6,600 nt of DNA from an uncultured bacterium (GTDB lineage: Bacteria > Spirochaetota > Brevinematia > DTOW01): NCBI GenBank assembly GCA_937928175.1, contig CALFVP010000130.1:1-6600 (forward strand). The letters are read 5' to 3'. A model generated the notes under the pieces. That model saw nothing but the letters and a program-made list of their open reading frames with translations, was not told the origin of the DNA and did not search any database. Positions 1-5,072 of this stretch are shown here, in pieces. Each line of letters starts with the position of its first letter. Within the stretch, counting starts at the first letter, position 1. The position numbers were made by a program, and so were the translations under genes.

Positions 1-1437
1 CTTTAATCCAGAAATTACAACCTTCAACAACAAATAGAAAGAAAAAAACGTTAAAAACGGAATACTAAAGTAAAAGTTACCATACAAAATTGAAATACCA
101 AACCCCAACCATAAAAAAAACATCAATAACCCAATAGAAAAAAGGTTTATCACGTTATTAGTTTTCACTAGTATTCTTATTCTCTTGAAAAACTCTTTAA
201 AAATCTTCTTACCCTTGAAATCAACTACAGTACTCCAATCTGAAACAAAAAGTACTGAATGGTACTTCTTTGAAATTTTAAGGATAATATCCTCTTCATC
301 GTTTAGATTTACCTTTTCCTCTAAAAGGTATCTCATAACTTTACCACTAACACAAAGAAAATCCGATAAAGGTATTGGTAATACTATTGGTGATACCACC
401 CTATAGGCAACACTGAAAAAAGGCTGAAGTACACTTGAACATAATACTGAAGACCTTACGTACTCTTTCAAATTTCCTTCCTTAACTAAAAAACTACCAT
501 TTATTATTTGAACTTTGTAAGAATTTATAAGTGATGATAATATTCTTATATCCAATTTCTTATTTAGAAAGTACTTTTTTATGATTACGTAGTCCTGGTC
601 TTTCAATTCTGATAAAGGTTTATCGTTGGTATTTATACCTTCAAGTTTACTAAAATCCTCTTTAAGAAAATAAAAGTTGTAAGAACAGTCATTCGATAAA
701 AATACAGGTCTATCGTAGAACTGTAGCACCCTTAACCTATAAAATATTGCAATGGTATCGATAAAACTTAACACTATTGTTTTTAGTTTAACATTTCCGA
801 TGTTATGGTAATCGATATTAACAGAAATCGATTTTATAGAAAAATTGTATCTGTAAGCAATCAATATTAGCTCTAAGTCAAATGCAAACCTTTTTACTAC
901 CATTCTAGTTAAACACAATTCTAAAACTTCCCTTTTAAAAAGTTTTAATCCCGTTTGAGTATCTTTAAAAGGCAATCCAAATAAAAACTTTACAATAATA
1001 TAAAAACCAAAACTTACTATCTTTCTAAAAAGAGGGTATTTAAGTTTTGAGCCTTTCTCAAATTTTGATGTTATAACAACATCGTACCCGTTTTTAAACT
1101 CAATTATCAAATTCTCTATTTGCTCCGGTGGTATATCTAAATCCGAATCTATCATAACTATAACATCACCGGAAGAATTGAAAAAACCATTTTTAAAAGC
1201 AAAACCTTTACCTTGATTAAAAACATTCTCAACAATTACTACCTTTTCACTACTACTGAAGTTTTCCTTTATCAACTTAAGAGTATTATCCTCCGACCCG
1301 TCATCTACAACTACTATTTCATAATCATCTACAAGCTTTTTAATAACGTAAGATTGTAATACCGTTTGAACTCTATAGATATTTTCAACTATAAACCTTT
1401 CACCGTTAAAAACTGGCATTATTATAGAAAGTTTCAT
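1..1437 (-). CDS. Family 2 glycosyltransferase (dolichyl/polyprenyl-phosphate sugar synthase-like), 3' end outside window
   Basis: The frame is open from the ATG at 1437 to base 1, giving 479 residues with no stop. Residues 1-215 form a GT-A family 2 domain like DPM1/ALG5: N-terminal MKLSIIMPVFNGE, VVVDDGSEDNT (D45, D46), NQGKG at 74-78, the metal-binding DSD at 97-99, DTQTGLKLF at 159-167 and RFAFDLEL at 183-190. This family moves a sugar from a nucleotide-sugar to a polyprenyl phosphate or another acceptor at the cytoplasmic membrane. Residues about 230-425 are not typical of the short enzymes; an EED at 381-383 followed by a hydrophobic strand faintly resembles the acceptor half of a second GT2 domain (inference). 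Two membrane segments follow at about 429-452 and 455-476. The start lies one base after the fliO stop, with GGGA at 1446-1443 as a weak ribosome site, so it is probably co-transcribed and translationally coupled with fliO. Donor and acceptor cannot be told; flagellin or surface glycan modification is only a guess. Confidence 0.87.
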   Translation of the reverse strand, partial: MKLSIIMPVFNGERFIVENIYRVQTVLQSYVIKKLVDDYEIVVVDDGSEDNTLKLIKENFSSSEKVVIVENVFNQGKGFAFKNGFFNSSGDVIVMIDSDLDIPPEQIENLIIEFKNGYDVVITSKFEKGSKLKYPLFRKIVSFGFYIIVKFLFGLPFKDTQTGLKLFKREVLELCLTRMVVKRFAFDLELILIAYRYNFSIKSISVNIDYHNIGNVKLKTIVLSFIDTIAIFYRLRVLQFYDRPVFLSNDCSYNFYFLKEDFSKLEGINTNDKPLSELKDQDYVIIKKYFLNKKLDIRILSSLINSYKVQIINGSFLVKEGNLKEYVRSSVLCSSVLQPFFSVAYRVVSPIVLPIPLSDFLCVSGKVMRYLLEEKVNLNDEEDIILKISKKYHSVLFVSDWSTVVDFKGKKIFKEFFKRIRILVKTNNVINLFSIGLLMFFLWLGFGISILYGNFYFSIPFLTFFSFYLLLKVVISGLK

Positions 1438-1438
1438 A

Positions 1439-2011
1439 CTATTCCCAGTCTCTAATTTTACTTTTCTGATTTTTTATAAAATCTATTCTACTTTCCGAAA
1501 TTTCGGACCTAAACGTATCTTGCTGTTTCTTTTTGAAAATAGACAAAAACGTATCTATAAAATCTTCTTTTAGTTTACTTGCCTGCTTACTCTTTTCAAC
1601 GTTTAATATGTTTATAAGTTCTTTATCCTCTATCTTAGTTATAAGGTTAAGTCCTTTATCTCCTGATGACATAACGTAATAATCTTTACCTATTCTTATT
1701 ATGTATATTGCAATTCCCTGAGAAACACCTTTTGATGCCATTATTTCTATTACTCCAAAATCGTCAATTGGTGCACCTAAAGCTTTTCTTAAAAACCTTA
1801 GCGCAAAATATACTATACCTAAAATAATAACAATGGCAAGAAGCACATTAAAAATATCAAGTACTATACCCCAAATTCCTCTATCTTGAACTTGCTCTTG
1901 ATTGTAAAACCTATCTAAAAAACCTTCATCTGTATTTGTTGTTTGTGCAAAAGACAAAAAACATAAGAAAATTAAAAATACTAAAATAACTAACCTAACA
2001 TACCTTAGCAT
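1439..2011 (-). CDS. fliO: Flagellar biosynthetic protein FliO (FliO/FliZ family)
   Basis: This 190-residue protein is likely FliO, a membrane protein that helps assemble the FliP/FliQ/FliR core of the flagellar type III export gate. It has an N-terminal hydrophobic stretch at residues 7-22 ending SFAQ (a signal peptide or first membrane helix) and a short periplasmic piece with Q/D/N residues. A strong membrane helix follows at about 48-74, then basic residues (RFLRK) and a small beta-rich cytoplasmic domain at about 86-137. That domain has the FliO pattern of a variable strand, IGKDYYVMSSGDKGLNLI, and an acidic KIEDKELI end. A charged tail (140-190) ends in DFIKNQKSKIRDWE, which reminds me of spirochaete FliO/FliZ tails. 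Its usual neighbours fliP, fliQ and fliR are absent here; a glycosyltransferase follows instead. No Shine-Dalgarno precedes the ATG; a TATAAT lies 7 bases upstream, so the mRNA may be leaderless. The family is assigned by topology and pattern, as FliO is poorly conserved. Confidence 0.78.
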   Translation of the reverse strand: MLRYVRLVILVFLIFLCFLSFAQTTNTDEGFLDRFYNQEQVQDRGIWGIVLDIFNVLLAIVIILGIVYFALRFLRKALGAPIDDFGVIEIMASKGVSQGIAIYIIRIGKDYYVMSSGDKGLNLITKIEDKELINILNVEKSKQASKLKEDFIDTFLSIFKKKQQDTFRSEISESRIDFIKNQKSKIRDWE

Positions 2012-2016
2012 AAAAA

Positions 2017-2032
2017 CGATTATAAAAAATCG
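2017..2032. repeat. Inverted repeat over the fliO -10 box
   Basis: CGATT (2017-2021) and AATCG (2028-2032) are perfect 5-base arms around a 6-base AT loop. The repeat covers the predicted -10 hexamer and the C/G bases are rare in this region. It could be a small operator, or chance. Confidence 0.3.
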
Positions 2033-2049
2033 AACTTAAATATTTCCAA
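2019..2049 (-). promoter_or_regulatory. Predicted sigma-70-type promoter of fliO, leaderless geometry
   Basis: Reading the minus strand, a perfect TATAAT occupies 2024-2019 and a weak TTGGAA lies at 2049-2044 with a long 19-base spacer. Seven bases separate the -10 from the fliO ATG at 2011, so transcription should begin at or next to the A of the start codon. I saw no sigma-28-type box (TAAA then GCCGATAA). Confidence 0.5.
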
Positions 2050-2142
2050 CAAATACAAAACTAAAAACTCGTTAATACCATAACTTTAGTTAAATCAAAA
2101 TAAAAAAACTTACCTAAAAATTTTACTAATCCTTTATTGATT

Positions 2143-2159
2143 AAGTGTTTTAAACACTT
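2143..2159. promoter_or_regulatory. 17-bp perfect palindrome upstream of the dapL promoter
   Basis: AAGTGTTTTAAACACTT has perfect 8-base arms around a single central base. It ends 10 bases before the -35 box at 2170, a position suited to a dimeric regulator acting on dapL, or on both divergent genes. No T-run follows and no gene ends just upstream, so a terminator is unlikely. I cannot match it to a known regulator. Confidence 0.45.
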
Positions 2160-2169
2160 TCCATTTAAC

Positions 2170-2198
2170 TTGAGAGATTTATAAAACCATTTTATAAT
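2170..2198 (+). promoter_or_regulatory. Predicted sigma-70-type promoter of the dapL-lipoprotein operon
   Basis: TTGAGA (2170-2175, five of six consensus bases) and a perfect TATAAT (2193-2198) are separated by exactly 17 bases. The predicted start of transcription is near 2205, giving a short leader of about 13 bases that still contains the Shine-Dalgarno sequence before the ATG at 2218. Confidence 0.75.
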
Positions 2199-2205
2199 TA
2201 ACTAA

Positions 2206-2211
2206 AAGGAG
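2206..2211 (+). promoter_or_regulatory. Ribosome binding site of dapL
   Basis: AAGGAG lies 6 bases before the ATG at 2218 and fixes that start. It is one of only two clear Shine-Dalgarno sequences placed immediately before an unambiguous start in this window. Confidence 0.8.
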
Positions 2212-2217
2212 ATAGGA

Positions 2218-3405
2218 ATGATAAACGAAATTGAAATAAAAAGTAAGCTTTCAAACAATCTTTCAAAATTACCTAAATACCTTTTTGCTGAAATAGATGA
2301 GCTTAAAAACGAAGTTATAAGTAAAGGAGTGGATGTTATAGACTTAAGTATAGGTGATCCGGATATACCTACACCTCAACCCATAATAGAAGCTTTGTAC
2401 GAAGCAGCTAAGGATCCTTCTAATCATAGGTATCCTTCTTATTCTGGTATGTACAGTTTTAGAAAAGCAGTTTCAGAATGGTTTTACAGGAGGTTTAACG
2501 TTGAGTTTGATCCCAAAAACGAAATAATTGCCTTGATTGGATCAAAAGAAGGTATAGCACATATTCACTGGGCTTTTCTTAACCCAGGAGATGTATCTTT
2601 AGTACCTGATCCTGGGTACCCTGTCTACAATTCTGCAACCATACTTGCTGGAGGAATACCATACAAACTACCACTAAAAGAAGAGAATAACTTTTTCCCA
2701 TCTTTTGAAAATATACCTAGTAACGTGATAAACAAAGCAAAAATAATGTTTATAAACTACCCAAATAACCCTACTTCTGCCAAAGCTACATACGAACAAT
2801 TCGAAAAAGCTGTATGGTTTGCAAAGAAAAACAATATAATACTATGCTCAGATCTAGCATATTCCGAAATATACGAAGATAACGAAAAACCAATAAGCAT
2901 ATTTAACATACCTGGAGCCAAAGATATAGCAATAGAATTCCATTCTCTTTCAAAAACTTTCAACATGACTGGTTGGAGAATTGGTTTTGCTGTAGGAAAT
3001 CAAAACATAGTAAACGGATTATTATCTATAAAATCAAACGTTGATTCAGGTGTATTTAACGCTATCCAAATAGCAGGAATAAGAGCATTACAGCCAGATA
3101 TGGAAAAATACGCACAACAAAACAGAGAAATAATTTCTAGAAGAAAGAAGAAAATGGTATCAATTTTAAAAGATGTAGGACTTGAAGTTTACACATCTAC
3201 AGCTACATTCTACCTATGGGTAAAAAATCCAAAAGGACTTTCATCTAAAGAAATCTCTATGATATTCCTAAAGGAAATAGGAATAGTAGTTACCCCAGGT
3301 AACGGTTTTGGAGAAAACGGTGAAGGTTACTTTAGAATATCCTTAACCGCTCCAGATGATAAAATAGAAGAAGCAGCAAATAGAATAAAAAAATTAAAAC
3401 TGTAA
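2218..3405 (+). CDS. dapL: LL-diaminopimelate aminotransferase (DapL type, fold-type I PLP enzyme)
   Basis: This 395-residue cytosolic enzyme belongs to the class I/II aminotransferases. DapL converts tetrahydrodipicolinate directly to LL-diaminopimelate using glutamate, bypassing the succinyl or acetyl branch, and so feeds peptidoglycan and lysine synthesis. Visible motifs are LSIGDPDIPTP at 43-53, GSKEGIAH at 108-115, LVPDPGYPVY at 128-137, FINYPNNPT at 178-186 (N184 for PLP), SDLAYSE at 211-217 (D212, Y215), the Schiff-base lysine K246 in EFHSLSKTFNMTGWRIG, and the carboxylate-binding R373 in FRISL. The phrases GSKEGIAH, EFHSLSKTFNMTGWR and KSNVDSG are those I know from the DapL2-like branch; general aspartate or alanine aminotransferases differ there. 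Length is normal. It has its own promoter and Shine-Dalgarno and abuts the lipoprotein gene downstream. Substrate assignment is from family knowledge; a related broad-range aminotransferase remains possible. Confidence 0.88.
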   Translation: MINEIEIKSKLSNNLSKLPKYLFAEIDELKNEVISKGVDVIDLSIGDPDIPTPQPIIEALYEAAKDPSNHRYPSYSGMYSFRKAVSEWFYRRFNVEFDPKNEIIALIGSKEGIAHIHWAFLNPGDVSLVPDPGYPVYNSATILAGGIPYKLPLKEENNFFPSFENIPSNVINKAKIMFINYPNNPTSAKATYEQFEKAVWFAKKNNIILCSDLAYSEIYEDNEKPISIFNIPGAKDIAIEFHSLSKTFNMTGWRIGFAVGNQNIVNGLLSIKSNVDSGVFNAIQIAGIRALQPDMEKYAQQNREIISRRKKKMVSILKDVGLEVYTSTATFYLWVKNPKGLSSKEISMIFLKEIGIVVTPGNGFGENGEGYFRISLTAPDDKIEEAANRIKKLKL

Positions 3406-4044
3406 ATGAAAAAAATAATTTTACTTCTAATACCACTTATCTTGACTTTAAATTCATGTATAAGGTTTGCAGTTTTAAGTCCTACAACTCAAGCATCGTC
3501 ATTGTCCGATAAAGAAGCATCGTTTTGTATAGGAAACTATGCAAGATTTTTATCTTTCGAAACTAGAAAAGGAATATTCAAAAATAACTTTATCGGAAAC
3601 GAAATAGGATTATTTTTAGCCTACTCACTTCAAGATTCATACTTCAAAAGTATATCAATTCTTTCTGATCTTAAAGTATCTTTTTTTGAACAAAGTAAAA
3701 CAAAACTTGCATCCGGTATAGGACTTAGCTACCTCTACCTTTCGGAAAATACCAATAACATAGATTATTACTTAAACTCAATATACCTAGTATTACCCAT
3801 TTATATGGAATCTTCACTCACAGAATGGTTTAAATTTATCTCTAACTACAGATTATTTACCCCTATCGTAAACGATGGTATACATAACCAAAAACTAACA
3901 AATTACAAAAAAACCTTCCTAACGATAAATATTGGTATCCTTTTATTTCAAACACTAAACATTGAAGGTTACATGTTAGCAGGAGAAAATCTTGAAGCTT
4001 TCCCAATACCAGGTTTTAGTCTAACATACTCAATAAAATTTTAA
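3406..4044 (+). CDS. Unknown lipoprotein-like small outer-membrane protein
   Basis: I do not recognise this 212-residue protein. It starts MKKIILLLIPLILTLNSC, a basic n-region plus hydrophobic core with a relaxed lipobox (LNS before C18), so it is probably exported and lipidated. The mature part has no further helix-like membrane segment but many alternating hydrophobic/polar stretches, as in EIGLFLAYSLQ, KLASGIGLSYLYLS, SIYLVLPIYMES, FLTINIGILLF and FSLTYSIKF. The last residue is phenylalanine, the usual end of an outer-membrane beta-barrel. These features suggest a small 8- to 10-strand barrel, inferred rather than matched to a family. The ATG follows the dapL TAA with no gap and has no Shine-Dalgarno or visible promoter of its own, so expression should depend on dapL transcription and coupling. 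A functional link to diaminopimelate synthesis is not apparent. Confidence 0.8.
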   Translation: MKKIILLLIPLILTLNSCIRFAVLSPTTQASSLSDKEASFCIGNYARFLSFETRKGIFKNNFIGNEIGLFLAYSLQDSYFKSISILSDLKVSFFEQSKTKLASGIGLSYLYLSENTNNIDYYLNSIYLVLPIYMESSLTEWFKFISNYRLFTPIVNDGIHNQKLTNYKKTFLTINIGILLFQTLNIEGYMLAGENLEAFPIPGFSLTYSIKF

Positions 4045-4055
4045 GTACTACTTAA
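4041..4055. repeat. 15-bp palindrome across the lipoprotein stop codon
   Basis: TTAAGTACTACTTAA has perfect 7-base arms around a central C and includes the TAA stop at 4042-4044. It is too AT-rich and lacks a following T-run, so a rho-independent terminator is doubtful. It ends 12 bases before the -35 box of xerD and shares TTAAGT with the palindrome at 2143, so a regulator site is possible. Confidence 0.35.
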
Positions 4056-4067
4056 CAAAGTAAAAAG

Positions 4068-4096
4068 TTGTCAAAACACTAATATTAATTAATAAT
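4068..4096 (+). promoter_or_regulatory. Predicted sigma-70-type promoter of xerD, leaderless geometry
   Basis: TTGTCA (4068-4073) and AATAAT (4091-4096), each five of six consensus bases, are separated by exactly 17 bases. Six bases lie between the -10 and the ATG at 4103, placing the expected first transcribed base on the start codon. The 20 bases before the ATG contain no purine-rich ribosome site, which agrees with a leaderless mRNA. Confidence 0.6.
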
Positions 4097-4102
4097 TCTC
4101 TT

Positions 4103-5053
4103 ATGAAAGAAGAGAGTAGAAAGATATTATTAAGTTTTCTAAACTACTTATCTTACGAAAAAGGACTTTCAGAAAATACTGTCAATTCTTACAGATCAGA
4201 CTTAAGTGAATTTTTAGAATACCTAGAAAACGAGAACCTTAATTTAAAACTTCTCACTCCAAAAGACATAGAAAATTACATTATTCTATCTTCAAAAAGG
4301 GGAGTTAGTGCCAATACTTTAGCTAGATACATTTCTGCTATAAGGACTTTTTTTAAATTTTTAGTTATAAACGAATACATAGAAGAAAATCCTGCGGAAT
4401 TCATTGAAAGACCAAAAACATCAAGAGAAATACCTTTATTCTTAACAGAAAACGAAATTGAGATAATAAAAAATACAATCCTAAAATCTGAAGAGAACGA
4501 TGCCAAAAAAGTAAGAGATTTGACAATAATAGAGTTACTATTTTCCTGTGGATTAAGAGTATCCGAATTAGTTAACCTAAAACTTGAAGATGTAAATTTA
4601 AATAATGGATACATATCAGTAAAAGGGAAGGGAAATAAACAAAGGTTAATACCAATAGGAAGCGTTGCAAAGAAGTATTTAGGAGAATACTTATTGGTTA
4701 GAAAAAAAACAATGCAAAAGTTTTCAAAAGATGATAAATACCTTTTCATATCAAAGCTAGGTAAAAAGATTAGTAGGATTAGTATATGGAAAATGGTAAA
4801 AAAATACGTTTTGCTTTCGGGAATCAATAAAAATGCTACAGTACATACATTTAGGCATAGTTTTGCAACAGAATTGCTAAAAAACGGTGCAGATTTAAGA
4901 TCCGTACAGGAACTTTTAGGACACAAAAGTATACTAGCTACACAAATCTATACACATATAACAGAAGAAAGTAAGTTTAAAGCAATACTAAACTTAAATA
5001 CAGCTAAAAAGTTTAAAAAACAAAACTTCCAGTTATTTGATAGAGAAAAATAG
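4103..5053 (+). CDS. xerD: Site-specific tyrosine recombinase XerC/XerD
   Basis: This 316-residue cytosolic recombinase should resolve chromosome dimers at a dif-type site, together with a second Xer subunit or alone. The N-terminal SAM-like core-binding domain (about 5-95) carries FLNYLSYEKGLSENTVNSY and the RYISAIRTFFKFL helix. The catalytic domain (about 110-295) has every active residue: R152 in LFSCGLRVSEL, K176 in VKGKGNKQRLIP, H248 and R251 in HTFRHSFATELL, H274 in LLGHKS and the nucleophile Y283 in TQIYTH. The sequence around TQIYTH and GLRVSELVNL reads slightly more like XerD than XerC, but the two are hard to separate. The tail after Y283 is 33 residues, longer than the 19 of E. coli XerD, and rich in lysine. 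The start gives the normal family N-terminus; no Shine-Dalgarno is present and a promoter lies 6 bases upstream. The last codons contain the promoter of the next gene. No integrase context, attachment site or cargo is seen, so a chromosomal Xer is more likely than a mobile-element integrase. Confidence 0.92.
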   Translation: MKEESRKILLSFLNYLSYEKGLSENTVNSYRSDLSEFLEYLENENLNLKLLTPKDIENYIILSSKRGVSANTLARYISAIRTFFKFLVINEYIEENPAEFIERPKTSREIPLFLTENEIEIIKNTILKSEENDAKKVRDLTIIELLFSCGLRVSELVNLKLEDVNLNNGYISVKGKGNKQRLIPIGSVAKKYLGEYLLVRKKTMQKFSKDDKYLFISKLGKKISRISIWKMVKKYVLLSGINKNATVHTFRHSFATELLKNGADLRSVQELLGHKSILATQIYTHITEESKFKAILNLNTAKKFKKQNFQLFDREK

Positions 5054-5066
5054 TATTAAATATACT
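5037..5066 (+). promoter_or_regulatory. Predicted promoter of the M16-like gene, inside the xerD 3' end
   Basis: TTGATA (5037-5042) and TATACT (5061-5066) are each five of six consensus bases with an 18-base spacer. The -35 lies in the last codons of xerD. Six bases separate the -10 from the ATG at 5073, so transcription would start on that ATG. The TTG at 5037 could be read as a start codon for the same frame, but it has no ribosome site and is better explained as part of the -35. Confidence 0.5.
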
Positions 5067-5072
5067 ACTTTT

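Noticed and set aside
185..406. A 73-codon plus-strand open frame near the left edge
   Set aside because: It is antisense to the continuous glycosyltransferase frame, starts without an ATG-linked ribosome site and has no recognisable features.
2081..2092. TAACT-TT-AGTTA inverted repeat in the divergent intergenic region
   Set aside because: Five-base AT-only arms are expected by chance in this composition, and it is not placed against a promoter element.
2757..2966. A 69-codon minus-strand open frame
   Set aside because: It is antisense to the conserved core of dapL, including the NYPNNPT and SLSKT motifs, and has no independent support.
4041..4067. Rho-independent terminator after the lipoprotein gene
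   Set aside because: The hairpin is AT-rich with almost no loop, and no T-run follows it.
4276..4926. A 216-codon open frame on the minus strand within xerD
   Set aside because: It lies wholly antisense to an intact xerD with all catalytic residues. Its translation is a Phe/Ser/Leu-rich string with no recognisable domain, as expected from the reverse of a lysine-rich AT-rich gene.
5037..5039. TTG as start of the M16-like gene
   Set aside because: It overlaps the xerD end, has no Shine-Dalgarno, and forms part of a well-spaced -35; the ATGs at 5073 and 5130 are better supported.
4103..5053. Mobile-element integrase instead of chromosomal Xer
   Set aside because: Domain length and motifs fit XerC/D, neighbours are housekeeping genes, and no direct repeats, tRNA or cargo genes were seen.
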